Assembly (NCBI GenBank): GCA_933207985.1
Contig: OW240912.1
Location: 82,330,022 to 82,394,021 of the forward strand
Source of the DNA: Pelobates cultripes
Taxonomy: Eukaryota > Chordata > Amphibia > Anura > Pelobatidae
DNA: 64,000 nucleotides
Direction: 5' to 3'
Made by a program: the position numbers and the translations under genes
Part shown: positions 12,246-23,469 of the stretch, in pieces
How positions within the stretch are numbered: the first letter of the stretch is position 1
How the letters are laid out: every line of letters starts with the position of its first letter
Notes under the pieces: generated by a model
What the model was told of the DNA's origin: nothing
The model's database searches: none
Seen by the model: only the letters and a program-made list of their open reading frames with translations

Positions 12246-12248
12246 ACA

Positions 12249-12450
12249 TTAAAGGGACACTATAGTCCCCAGAACCACTGCAGCTTAATGTAGTGGTTCT
12301 GGTGTCTATAGCCTGTCCCTGCAGGCTTTTAATGTAAACACACACTGTGTGCAGCACTGGCGTTAGTTCATATGGCAGATCATATGAGTGGTGCATTGTG
12401 ATGTCACATGGGGGCGGCAAAAATCCTTGCACCGGCACTAAGAAGGGAAC
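12249..12450. mobile_element. TTAA MITE left end (partial)
   Basis: It begins TTAAAGGGACACTATAG, followed by an 'agaaccactgcagctta' hairpin with 'gtagtggttctgg'. No matching right end is found, so the copy is truncated. The equivalent at 19367 shares flanks, showing both were copied as part of the composite repeat. Confidence 0.7.
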
Positions 12451-12721
12451 ACTCACAAGTGTAGAGCAGAGATGCCTGCTCTAACTGTAATTGCTTCAGG
12501 ATGTACGACTATGTACTCTACTGTGGTTAAAAATCCAATCTTTATTGAATTAAATTAAAAATCAGCAGCAACTTGCAGAATTTACTCTTTGTCTCTCACC
12601 CCACTGATAGAGTTTTTCCTACGTCTCACCACTGCCGGCTGTGGGAAACAGGTTGCTGAAACTCTGATAGTTTCGTGGGGCGTGGCCAATGTTGCATGCG
12701 TCTGTGCATGCGTATGACGTC

Positions 12722-12772
12722 AGGGCGTGATGACGCATTTCGCCGTTGTGCCAGCTTCCTCAGATCTGCCCT
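12722..12772 (-). ncRNA. Hammerhead ribozyme, type I (PLE-D)
   Basis: On the minus strand the core reads CTGAGGA, one extra A, stem II GCTG/CGGC with loop GCACAA, then GAAA. Stem III can form ATG/CAT with a CGT loop before a C cleavage site. Stem I pairs AGGGC with GCCCT beyond an internal loop, the arrangement seen in natural hammerheads. A TATATA box lies about 20 bases upstream (12791-12796). It sits 3' of the degraded RT/nuclease of PLE-D, as expected for the terminal repeat of a Penelope-like element. Activity is inferred. Confidence 0.6.
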
Positions 12773-13411
12773 CACATTGCTCACAGTCAGTATATATGTT
12801 ATGGCATAAAACATCCAAATCATCCTCAATTGAAAGATGTCCATAGGTAAAGCCTTAATAGTTCATCAGTGTTCATAGGTTGAGACTAAATGTCTCAAAC
12901 ATTTACAGAAGTCCCAAAAGCATTATCAGTTCCTTTTGAAAAAGAGGGTATATCTCCTAAATGTCTGAAAATATACATTGCTACCAAAACCAGCATACAA
13001 ATATATGAATATACAAATATATGAATAACCACATATGCATATAAACAAATTAAAATCTTAAAATGATAACCTATTATTGGAGAAAAAGAGAAACAAAGTT
13101 AAAAGGAATACTGCACAATCATCCTTATATAGAGTAAAACATAAAGTAAACATGTTAAAAAGATTTTACCATGGTTGCCGGTAAGAAATGAAGTAAGACC
13201 TAACAGTCAGAAAAACAGTCTAATAATTACTAATAATTAACTAATAAAATTAGAAAAGATAGTTATAGTTAAAATGTAAAAATCTTTTATTTATAATAAT
13301 GATTGATAAAAAATTTATAATAAAAAATAATCTATAAAAAATTAAAAAGGTCAAATTCAATGTTCAAACTTTGGGGTGCCAATGTTTCACGTCTATGCAC
13401 CCACTTCTTCC

Positions 13412-13711
13412 CTACCTATCTTTTAAAAATTGTTGCCACTCCCCCCTCCCCCTATATGGTTTACTCACTATCTGTATACCCAGAAAAGTGAGCCCTCTAG
13501 GGTCCATTTGGTGGTGGTCTTTGAAGTGTGCTGAAACGCTGTGCTGTGTGTATCCTTTCAAACTGTTATTTACATGTTCACTGATCCTTACATGTAGTGG
13601 GTGAATAGTATGACCCACATACTGTAAGCCACATAGGCATATTAAAAGATTTTTAACAACATTTCTAGTAAAACGTGATAAAATCGTCGATAAAAAAAAA
13701 CTCCTTCTCAC
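13412..13711 (-). pseudogene. PLE GIY-YIG endonuclease remnant
   Basis: The translation contains CLCGLQYVGHT, then VRISEHVNN, YTQHSVSAHFKDHH and GIQIV. It corresponds closely to the C-terminal nuclease of family B (CPCGLQYVGRT, IREHMLN, YMQHSVSAHFKQYH). The YVG block and the R...EH element of the GIY-YIG fold are visible. The upstream first Tyr strand is shifted out of frame. It would nick target DNA in an active element; this copy cannot encode a whole protein. Confidence 0.8.
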
Positions 13712-14063
13712 TGTATTTAGTCTTAAATTTGTTTATTCCTTCTAGGGTACTCTTCCTACTAACCTTACAACCTTTACATTTATTGCATGAGTAAAAACCT
13801 CTTTTACCATTCAAATGTCTTGTGACTTCATTTTTAGGTGTGATTATGTGTTAAAATCTAATTAAAATTCGGGGATCCCCTAAATGTGATAAAAGTTTTT
13901 TCTGGAATTATTCTAGTTAATTCATTGTCTTTTTTTTTTTTTTTTTTTAAAGATGACAGTGTTTATTAATAATAGCTTTTATATTCCTGTGTGATTTATT
14001 AAATTCAAATACTAAGGTTACTACCTCTGAATTATCCATGTTATCACTCATTATCCTTTATTT

Positions 14064-14294
14064 TTATGAGGTCACCCTGATTGATCTCATTAACATTTCA
14101 TTATAGGCTTTATCAGTTAATTCTTTAGGATATTTTTGATTTGAGAACCTCTCTATTAAAAGATGTGCCTGTTCTTTAAAAACTTCTGTATCTGTACAGT
14201 TTCTCCTTATGCATTGCAGCTGGCCCTTTGGAATATTATTGAGCCACGATGTGTAGTGCCCGCGGCTGTATAGTACATAGTTGTTAGCATCCAC
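14064..14294 (-). pseudogene. PLE reverse-transcriptase C-terminal remnant
   Basis: The translation includes GHYTSWLNNIPKGQLQCIRR, then NCTDTEVFKEQAHLLIERF and YPKELTDKAYNEM. This matches the thumb/connection region after the YIDD palm motif in families A and B (SHHPPALKSGIPTGQ and SCHLPTWLKNVPYNE). No catalytic palm motifs remain in this copy. It is upstream of the nuclease remnant on the same strand. Confidence 0.75.
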
Positions 14295-14508
14295 GTTAAA
14301 AAAAAGCCTCTTTAATGTTGCAGAGTGCTACAGCCTACAGACCGCGCGGGCTGACATGATACTGAACAAACAACTGAGAAGGAGAAGGAGGCAGGAGAGA
14401 GCTCAACAGCTTCTCCTTCAGACTCCCATCATCATCAGCCAGCCCCAGAAATTAACTTCCCTGCAAACTAAAGGTATGGGAGCAGAGGATGGTTAACAAA
14501 TGTGTAAC

Positions 14509-15613
14509 GGATCACCTGGCACCCCGACTGGGTACCTCCATTGAAGGATGCCTAAATGTATATGTTATATTTGGAGATAATTGCTTCCATTGTCTTGTCT
14601 ATCTTATGGACTTTGATGAAAAGTGTGAGATGTTCATCAAGTTCATCAAGAATCCTAGCACTTCCTGAGGACTCCAAGCACTGTAGCAGACACCACAACC
14701 ACCGAACCGGAGAAGCATATGAATGCTCTCAAGCATATGAATGTTGTATACAGCCAAATAGGAAAAACCATGTGAATAGGTTTACACTCCTAGCAGTCAA
14801 ACTGGAACAGCATACAATAAATCCTCCCCCAATAATGAGACAACACTTCACTTTGAGGGTTAAGCAGGAACTCTCTGGACTGGCACATACAGCCTCTTTT
14901 ATTCCCAATGCACAAACTTAGTACTGCCCACAGGGTTTTACAGAACAACCAATAAAACGTACAATACACTCAGACACTCCCACACAAAATCCTCCCCTCT
15001 GCTTGTGATACAATTACAATGGGTAATCTAATTATCACAGACAGAGAAATACAGTTTCATAAAACACATCACAGGGACCCCAAAACACGCAATAACCCCA
15101 TAAAATATATAATTGGAACCGGGGGATCTGGGTGAACCACATATCCAAAATTCACCCAGATCCATTCAGTACTTTGGAAAATACAGTTTAATGCAGATTT
15201 TACAGAACATATGCAGGCTATATGAAAAACAATTACTGTATAAGGTGTCCCCTGTTGTATAGTCCAAAACCACTGCACGATGTCTCTGTGCACCAAATAC
15301 TGGCGAGATGGCACCGTGTTGAAAAGTCCAAACAGTGTCTGTGAGTTAAAATGGCCGCCATCCATTGTTCTCACCATGTGCTTCATCCATTGTTCTCACC
15401 ATGTGCCTCTGATACAGGAAATGGTGGCCACCCAGTAACTCCACAGTATGTCCCCAGATGGTTCTTAAAGGGCCAGCAGCAGCACAACACAAATCCATTA
15501 TGCCCAAATCATGTCTTTAAAGGGCAATACATCCCAGGGGCCATAGTCACATGGCAGGAGGCTGGCAATCAGTCTTCTCCAATGCCCAGTGGCGATGTCT
15601 GTTTCGCCACAAA
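14509..15613. repeat. Possible LTR or other interspersed repeat
   Basis: The stretch starts 'tgtaacggatcacctggcac' and ends near 'ctgtttcgccaca', so the edges read TG...CA. It is about 1.1 kb, non-coding, with a local tandem at 15360-15410 ('catccattgttctcaccatg'). That would fit a solo LTR, but I see no target duplication and no primer site, so the class is uncertain. Confidence 0.3.
14561..14645 (+). repeat. Short dispersed repeat, plus copy
   Basis: About 80 bases, including 'gataattgcttccattgtct' and 'ggactttgatgaaaagtgtg', are repeated almost exactly in reverse complement at 16866-16946, roughly 2.2 kb away. I cannot assign a family. It is not a recognisable RNA gene. Confidence 0.7.
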
Positions 15614-15639
15614 ATGTAAATTGCAATTTGTGTTTGCCC

Positions 15640-16030
15640 ATGTGTATGTTTAGGTATGTGTATGTGTGTATCTGTATCTGTGCGTGTCAGTGAGTATCTG
15701 TGAGTGTGTGGGTGTGTGTGTATGTATCTGTGCGTGTCAGTGAGTATCTGTGAGTGTGTGGGTGTGTGTGTATGTATCTGTGAGTATATGTGTGTATCTG
15801 GGAGTGTATGTGTTTATCTGTGAGTGTCAGTGTATCTGTGAGTCTGTGTTTGTCAGAGTGTGTGTATCTGTGAGTGTTTGTGTATCTGTGAATCTGTGAG
15901 TGTCAGTGTGTATATGTGAGTGTCTGTGTATCTGTGAGTGTCTGTGCATCTGTGAGCATGTGTGTGGATCTATGTGTGTTAGTCAGTGTGTGTGTATCTG
16001 TGAGTGTCAGTGTGTATCTGTGAGTATGTA
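15640..16030. repeat. TG-rich minisatellite
   Basis: Tandem variants of 'tgtgtatctgtgagtgtcag' include two near-identical 60-base blocks at about 15668-15785. Open frames through it are artefacts. Confidence 0.9.
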
Positions 16031-16865
16031 AGTAGCCAGTTAATGTTTGCAGAAATACTGAAAAATACACTGGCAGAAATGTTTTTGACAGTCTCAAGTA
16101 TAAATTTGATGAAATGCACTTGTGAAAGTAAGTGTCCCTGAATGGCAGTTAGGAAATATGGTCACCCTAGGGGCGCCGCTGGCGCTGGTCTGCAGCCTTA
16201 AGCCCCCTGGGGGCAATGCAGAGTAAATACCTACCTGCCCAAAACGGCAGGCGCGTACTATGCTTTCGTATCATTGGTGGGTGGGATGGAAGGCATCTGT
16301 AGGAGTTGTTTTTTCTAAACTTAACCCTCAGTATTCAGGGTTAATTGCCGTGTTGGCACTTTGAGGAAAAAAAGTTGGTTTGTATTGCGGCTTGGGCACT
16401 CGGGCTCAAAAATGTTCGCCATCACGGAGATAAAGTAATATATACATTTGCAGAACAATGCCACTATGACACAACAATGTTCATTTGCTTTGACAAAAAG
16501 ATAAAATACAATACAATGGGGAGTGCTTCATCTGGACAAAGATGATCACTTTAAAGGTTAGTCGTGCTTCACCTGGAGACTAAATTCAGCTAACTGTAGC
16601 AGAAGAGATTTTATGATCTCTATTTATTAACTTCACATTTACCTAAAACCTTAAGGCTCTAAATGAGATTGGGGTGTGAAAAATTATCCACCAAAGTTTG
16701 ATATTTTGCTAGGAGAAAGATATATCATAACCACCATTATTGGACCATAAAGATTCTGCACACAAAATTGGAGACCAACCAAAACAAACTTTAATATCAT
16801 CCATTCCGTTAACAAATGCTGACTTTAAACATATGCTAATTGACATCTAATACATTATGCTCAGT

Positions 16866-16946
16866 AAACTTGATGAACATCTCACACTTTTCATCAAAGT
16901 CCATAAGATAGACAAGACAATGGAAGCAATTATCTCCAAATAGAAC
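16866..16946 (-). repeat. Short dispersed repeat, minus copy
   Basis: This is the reverse complement of the 14561-14645 repeat. It is followed at 16990-17070 by a block beginning 'gggtgtccaaccttttga' and containing 'gtcttgggccacacat', which looks like the edge of an old DNA-transposon-derived repeat. Confidence 0.6.
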
Positions 16947-17219
16947 GTATACATTTTATATAAATGCTCTATGAGTATTACATAGTATACAGCATGGGTG
17001 TCCAACCTTTTGACGTCTGTGGGCCGCATTGAGTGCAGAGGAATTGTCTTGGGCCACACATCAAATATATAATATAGATTATAGATAATGTATATAAGTA
17101 ATATATCTTTCAAAGCCCTTTTCTTAATTTTGATATTTCAATTGTTTAGAAGAAAACTCCCTTATTTGTTATTCTTGTGTGGGATTGTCATATTTAAGGA
17201 TATCAAATTAAGGAGCTAT

Positions 17220-17710
17220 CTACTAAACACATACACTGCACATACATAACCACAGATACACAAACATAATCACTGACCTATACACATAATCACCAACACA
17301 CACACATACAATCACAGACCTATACGCACAATCACAAATACACACACAAAATCACAGACCCACACATACACAATCACATACCTATACACACAGTCACGTA
17401 CATACACACAATCACAAATGTACAAACACACAATCACAGACCCCACACACAATCACATACATACACCAACAATCACAGACCCCCACACATATACACAGAT
17501 ATACCCCACACACACAATCACAGATCTATACACACACACACACACACAATCATATACATACATACACCCACAATCAGACCTACACACAATCACATACATA
17601 CACAGATCCACACACATAAAATCACACACCTATACACACAATCACACACATACAAACACATAATCACAGACACACACAATCACAGACCCACACACACAAT
17701 CACAGACATT
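17220..17710. repeat. CA-rich microsatellite/minisatellite
   Basis: Tandem words 'cacacacaatcacagacc' and 'cacatacatacac' fill the stretch. The open frames are Thr/His repeats without biological meaning. Confidence 0.9.
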
Positions 17711-18199
17711 AAATAACATAATAATAATAGTTGTTATTTATGTTATGACATGTCCACAGATCCCTGCCCCACCCACACACACAGCCAACCACTAACAAAA
17801 CATACACAAAAATCACATGCACACACATTTAATACTAAAGAGGTCTACCCAGCCTCCCTAACTTGATCTGGGAGCACTGGAGTGGATCCTCTTCCTGGTG
17901 GCCAGTGGTTGCTGCTATGTTGGAGCCACGGACCTCTGTGCTCTTCATGCACAGGTCCTTTGCGCGCCCAGCAGTCATGCCGGGACGATGTCATATCCTG
18001 GCGGAAGGCTCACTGTCTGGCAGTGAGGAAGCTGTGCAGGAGGAGCACAGAATGTAATGGACTCAGGGTCGTATCTAGAGCTTTTGGCATCCCCCTTCCC
18101 CAATTTGAATGTAAAAAAACACCCACTATTTTTTTTAATTTTTTTAATGTATTCACATTTTTTTTTATTGCTTACTACAGCGGTAGTAGGCAATAAAAA

Positions 18200-18590
18200 C
18201 CCTTCTAACCCCCCTACTACAAAACACCTGCCCCCCTCTACAAAAACCCCTGCTCAGTCCCCCTTCTACAAAACCCCAGCCCAGTCCCACTTCTACAACC
18301 CTCCCATCTTCTACAAAACCCCAGTCCCACTTCTACAAACCCCCACCTTCTACAAAACCCCTGCCTAGTCCCCCCCTCTTCTACAAAACCCCTGCCCAGT
18401 CCCCCCTTCTACAAAACCCCTGCCCAGTCCCCCCTTCTACAAAACTCCTGCCCAGGCTCCCTTCTACAAATCCCCTCCCCCTCTCCCTCTAAAATTTCCC
18501 TGCCCAGGCCCCCCTCTACAAAAACCACTGTCCAGTCCCCCCTCTACAAAAACCTCTCCCCCCCTTCTACAATAAACCCTGCCCATCAGG
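18200..18590. repeat. C-rich minisatellite
   Basis: Tandem units of about 25-28 bases contain 'cccttctacaaaacccctgc' and 'ccagtcc'. It directly precedes composite repeat copy 2. The array has no coding potential. Confidence 0.85.
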
Positions 18591-19366
18591 GGCGGACTGG
18601 GCCGGGGGGCAGGGAGGCAATTGTCCCCCAGGCCGCCCTAAATCCTTTCAAAACCGGCCGCTGCAGGGCTGGTCCTAATGCTGCAGCCGCCTGAGCGCTC
18701 TGTAAAGGGAGCTCTTTCACACCACGCACACACACAATGCATCCCTATACATACACAGAAACACACAATGCATCCCAACACACACAGAAACACAACATGC
18801 TTCCCTTACACACAGAGAAACACACAATGCATCAATTACACACACACAATGCAACCCTTACACACAAAGACAATGCACCCTTTGCACACATACACAGAAA
18901 CACACAATGCAAACCTTTACACACACATGCAAACACACACTGCTTTTCTTACATACACACAGAAACACAATGCATCTCTTACACACACTCAATGAACACA
19001 CATACAGACACACACCTTGCATCCCTTATGCATACAAACACATATTCATGCAATGCATCCCTTACACACAACACATCCCTTATACACAAATACACACTGC
19101 TTCCACTACACACAAACACACTACATCACCTACACAAACTGGTATCCTCACCGTCGGGTCCTGGCGCCCAGATCTTGAGCTTTGTAAGGGACCCCATAAA
19201 AATGGAGCTGCTTCCAAGATCATTGAATTTTGTGACCACAGCCTCCAGAGATCCTGTTCTACACCAGACCAGTGGAGCCAAACTGCAGCCCATCATCATC
19301 CTCACCTGGTTGTAAGTAGGCAATCTAGTATATTATTAGTGACACTAATCTCTAATTTACCTCACA
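18588..19366 (+). repeat. Composite repeat copy 2 carrying microsatellite
   Basis: It begins 'caggggcggactgggccggg', reaches 'gggagctctttcacaccacg' and a CA/'aatgcat' array (18720-19140), then the block 'aatggagctgcttccaagat' to 'gtaagtaggcaatctagta' shared with copy 1 (12061-12245). It lacks the L1-type insertion of copy 1 and so serves as the empty-site reference. Confidence 0.65.
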
Positions 19367-19690
19367 TTAAAGGGACACTATAGTCCCCAGAACGACTGCA
19401 GCTTAATGAAGTGGCTCTGGTGTCTATAGCCGGTCCCTGCAGGCTTTTTAATGTAAACACACACTGTGTACAGCACTGGCGTTAGTTCATATGGCAGATC
19501 ATATGGGTGGGGCATTGTGATGTCACATGGGGGCGGCAAATTCAGCTGTTCCCCATGCAGCCACAGGTGCCGCTTTGCTGGGAGAGTGTGAATACTCTTC
19601 ACTTCCTCCCAGCCTACAGAGCAGCGCATGGGAGAGAGAGAGGAGGAGGCATGATTTAATCTTACAACAAATCCACTAAGCAAATCTTTA
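19367..19690. mobile_element. TTAA MITE left end (partial)
   Basis: It begins TTAAAGGGACACTATAG and shares over 150 bases with the copy at 12249, including 'gttagttcatatggcagatc' and 'tgtgatgtcacatggggg'. No right TTAA end was found. Confidence 0.65.
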
Positions 19691-19789
19691 TAAATTTGGG
19701 GGGATCAGCTCTGTTTCCACAGTTTATTGGTGTTTACTCTGATGTCTGTATTAATATTGAGGTATTTCTAAGTAGTAACATCAGCGTGT

Positions 19790-20620
19790 GTCAGCAGGGC
19801 CAGCCGTTGGGGTGTGCACGCTGTGCGGTCACGCAGGGTGTCATGACAACAGAGGCGCCCGGCGGCCAATACAGCTTTCAAGTTGGGGACACCAGCATAT
19901 TCAATTTAAACGATTCCCTGGTGGTCCACTGGTGCACACCAGCAGTAGGTGCAGTCAGATTATATCCTCTCCCTCGTGGTTCCGGCGCTCAGTTAGTGAG
20001 TCAGAGCATAGGCTCAGAGATTCTCAGCCTGCGCTCTGACAACATTGAAAGTCAGAGCCGTGAAGGAGCGGGTATGGCAAAGAGCTACTGATTAGCATAA
20101 CATCAATATCCATTATAAAACCAGGAAAAGGTGGGCATGGATGGTGAACTGATTTGGTGGTGCAGTGGGCCATTTGACTGGTTTTTCCCCCCAGGCCTAA
20201 GGCTGCCAGCCCTCCCCTGCTGCCCACCCCCTCTATAAAAACCCCTGCTCACCCCCTAAGAACCCATTCACAAAAACAAACAAAAAGAAACACAACAATA
20301 TTAGTAAGCACTTACCCTGCCCCTCCGCCTGCTTGCTGCAACCTGCTGATCCGGACTCCAGACTCTCACACCGCGGCACCACCCGCCAGAGAGTCAGAGC
20401 GCTTTTGCTCAGAACACCGTGATGGTGGAGCATGTGGACAGCACATTATTGCACACCTCCGCATATCTCCTCCTGCTGCCCCCTACGCCACTGAATGAAC
20501 TCCCTGCAATGCTAGCGGTCCCAGGCCGCGGGTTGGTCACCCATGGTATACAGCAAAATATTGGTCTGAGGTGGGTCTTGTCAGGACCACCTCAGAACAA
20601 ATGCTGTATTTAAAAGATTT
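19790..20620 (+). repeat. GC-rich dispersed repeats
   Basis: A 'cagcagggccagccgttggg' edge at about 19794 resembles the 'agggccgg' edges at 10463 and 39757. The part at 20140-20230 is the reverse-complement partner of 95-170. Open frames here are short and in several frames, with no recognisable domain. Confidence 0.45.
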
Positions 20621-21281
20621 TCTTGTGGTTTTAAAGATGCATTTTACTTGTGTGGATCATTCTGGCATTCATTGCTAGAAAAAAATAAAGATCGACTTTA
20701 ATATAAAACAACATCAGCAGTCAGGACAGTTAGCAAGAAGAAATGTCATCCAATAAATGATCAATGATAAGTTACATTATAACAACACAGATATTTATTC
20801 ATGTATCGAAGCATTAATGCCAGTAACATATTGTCTTTGTGATCTTAATTCACTACTGTTATCATTTAGAGAATGAGGCAGTATAACCACATTCATTTGG
20901 ATACATACAACAATGTACAAATAAAGCTGTATTGTAAACTACGGTTTATTATTAAATAGGAGCTGTTCATATCATAAGTTGACTAATCTTATCAAGTGTT
21001 AATCATTAACAATTATGTAAGCAGCATACATGTTTTGGCAAACATTAGATATAATTTTTCATATACATTTAGTTATCTAGAAATTCCCAGAATTGTCTAG
21101 TGTGGTGACCAATAAAGCCCATAATTTAAAATGAAAGTATCATTGTTAAACATGATTTGAACATACTGATTAATAGTTCATTTTAGCATTGATAAAAATC
21201 ACTTAAAGGAAAGGACATTAGATGAACTCTATAACAAATAGCATTCTACAAATAGACATAAAGATAATAAAAGCAAAAATG
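20621..21281. other. AT-rich spacer, no gene seen
   Basis: I see no repeat edge, open frame of note or RNA structure in this stretch. Confidence 0.6.
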
Positions 21282-21326
21282 TTAAAGAGACACTCCAGCT
21301 GTAAAGCACTTCGATCTGCTTAAATG
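21282..21326. mobile_element. TTAA MITE left end, interrupted by hAT MITE
   Basis: TTAAAGAGACACTCCAGC resembles the left end of the T2-like MITEs. The element is interrupted 45 bases in by a hAT-type MITE and resumes at 21517 or 21525. The right end was not found. Confidence 0.5.
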
Positions 21327-21516
21327 TAGAGATGTCGCGAACTGTTCGAGAACTTCCCGCGAACGGCTCGCTGCGGTTCGCCACGAACCGTTCGCGGTGA
21401 GCTCCGGTCAGCTGACACATCCCGGCCAATCTCCAGCAGACCCTCCCTCCCACACCCTCCCACCTCCTGGACAGCATCCATGTTGGAAAGTTCGCGAACG
21501 GTTCGCAACATCTCTA
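21327..21516. mobile_element. hAT MITE with 8-bp target duplication
   Basis: Terminal inverted repeats are TAGAGATGTCGCGAAC (left) and GTTCGCAACATCTCTA (right), 190 bp apart. The flanking sequence CTTAAATG is repeated exactly on both sides (21319-21326 and 21517-21524). An 8-bp duplication with TAG-starting ends fits the hAT superfamily. There is no transposase. Internal 'gttcgcg' words form nested palindromes. Confidence 0.88.
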
Positions 21517-21599
21517 CTTAAATGTCCTCCCAATTCCACTGATGACATTTAAGTCTATATTGCTTCTAGAGGGTCCTCCTAGTGACTCTAGCTCACTTG

Positions 21600-22676
21600 A
21601 AGACTTGACCCTCCTGCCTAATCATCATTTTGACCTTCTTCTTGCAGCCATAGGAGTGATGATTCCTGGACAAGACAACTGACAGCAGTGTGGAATTTAT
21701 CCTACAGTAAACACTGGTTTGCAACCAAGGCTTTGTTGCATGTTTATATTTTTAATCTAAGATTTTCTTTCCACATAGGCCTCAGCAAAGACCTGCTTCT
21801 CTTCTTAAAATCTTAGCCTCTGGTAAGCTCCCATTCAGGTCTCAAACAAGTTTTTGCTCACATGTGCCATGACAGAGAACCTTGGCGTGTCACATACTGC
21901 ACTTATCCAACCCACAAGGATGGTCAGGAATTGAAATGTCGACAAGCTCTCTTTGCATGAGAGATAGAGCATCCCCAGACTATTGTTTCAGCCTTTTTCA
22001 TGCTTCATCTATGACATGTATCTACAACTCCTCTAAGCATCAACAGTTCCACATCTTTTAACTTAAGGTTAGTCTTCTCCTATTTCCTATTTCTTACACC
22101 TCTCCCCTTTACAACTCATTTTCCACCCTCTCTCCTCACTTCCCTCCTCAACCCCCTCTTCCTCAGTAGTTGGCCCTCTCCTATTTCTATTCTTGTCCTT
22201 GCCTTTCCTACCTGCAGTAATAATCTTAATTATCCTAAAACTAATACCCCATACTAAGAATGTGAAAATGATTTGGGCAAAATGTGTGCTTTTTATTATG
22301 TAAAACTTTATAAAATATATATAAAATTAGCTATAAATATATGCACCTCCCCTTATAACACGTAAGAAAAAAATATAACAGTGACAGACAATTATTACCA
22401 TATAGTGCTCACATGTTTTTTTCTTCAGTGAAACGTTAATGTCATAGGTAACAGATGTAAAATACAAAATAAGAATACATTTATTAGTATAAGGTTACAC
22501 TAGGAGATGTATGTTTGTCTTTTTTTCCTTTTCAAATAGCCAAATTTGCCTAACTTTCCTACCACTACCATTTGTCACTCCCCTCTGTTATGGGTGATAC
22601 ACTATTTATGTGACATTCATAATGAACTGGTGCCTGACATTATACAAGTTAGGAGGTATCTGGCAGACTGCTTCAC
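21600..22676. other. Spacer, no gene seen
   Basis: Mixed-composition sequence has a pyrimidine-rich patch at about 22080-22200. No coding or transposon signature is recognised. Confidence 0.5.
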
Positions 22677-22909
22677 TTAAAGACACCCTATAGTGTGAGG
22701 AAAACAAACTTATTCCTGACATTATAGTGTTTAACTAGACTAGAAAGCACCTCTAGTGGCCGTCTGAATGACTACCATTAGAGGTGTTCGTAGGCAGCAA
22801 TGTAGACACTACCTTTTCTCTGAAAAGTGCTCATCCAGCTGGGAGGCTATAGACACCAGAACCACTTCATTAAGCAGTAGTGGTCCTGGTGACTACAGTG
22901 TCCCTTTAA
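22677..22909. mobile_element. TTAA MITE (T2/Kolobok-like), short complete copy
   Basis: It begins TTAAAGACACCCTATAGTGT and ends ACAGTGTCCCTTTAA. The right side carries 'agaaccacttcattaagca' and 'tagtggtcctggtga', the same subterminal hairpin as other copies in this window. It is 233 bp long and non-autonomous. Confidence 0.8.
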
Positions 22910-23329
22910 TCCTCCAAATGTAAGCACTCCCTATATTACCTCTACCATCATTCTCTTCCAGTCTGAGACATCTACTACATCTACAGTCCTGTTAGACCAA
23001 GAAAGATGACTTAAACAATCAAGGTATTCTGCTCGAACTTCTCTATAGGTTTTCACATGCTCCATACCACGACATGTATCTGGTTTTCTGGTTGTTACAA
23101 ATATTTTAAACAAGCAGCATTTAGGCACAGCAACAAGTTTTTTTTTTTCCTCTTGTTTTTATGCAGATTTTAACATGAATGACTCATTAATCCATAAATG
23201 TCACACCTTCTATCTACTATTCTGTTCAAGTTGTCAACATTTTAAAAATAGCCAATTAACAAAATAGCTGCATTTAAATATTTGACAACAATTACCGTAG
23301 TTTCTGAGACATAAAGCATACGCTCTTTT

Positions 23330-23469
23330 GAGCAAGGTCCTCAACAGCCTATTGTTCCTGTAACATTTTGTATTGTTAAATTTCTATTGTTAAATCTCCA
23401 TCCATTTATAATATTGTAAAGCGCTGCGGAATAAGTTGGCGCAATATAAATGACGATAGTAATAATAAT
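23330..23469 (+). mobile_element. LINE 3' tail (L2/CR1-like)
   Basis: The end reads 'gtaaagcgctgcggaataag' and then 'ttggcgcaatataaatgacg', closing in (ata)-type microrepeats. This style of 3' end is common to L2/CR1-type LINEs and their SINEs in vertebrates. The upstream boundary is uncertain and no coding part is present. Confidence 0.6.

Larger units (their letters stand above)
12722..14294 (-). mobile_element. Degraded Penelope-like element (PLE-D)
   Basis: Minus-strand remnants run in the order reverse-transcriptase tail (14294-14064), GIY-YIG nuclease (13711-13412) and hammerhead (12772-12722). The reading frame is broken between them, the upstream RT core is absent, and a poly-T tract at about 13929-13948 interrupts it. 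Sequence similarity to family B is visible at protein level (RRNCTDTEVF against RRLKRNCTDSEVY, and SVSAHFK in both). It is a third, older PLE family in the window. Confidence 0.75.

Noticed and set aside
17418..19383. Possible CRISPR-like regular repeats in the CA/'aatgcat' arrays
   Set aside because: Units vary in length, have no unique spacers of uniform size, and the genome is a vertebrate's.
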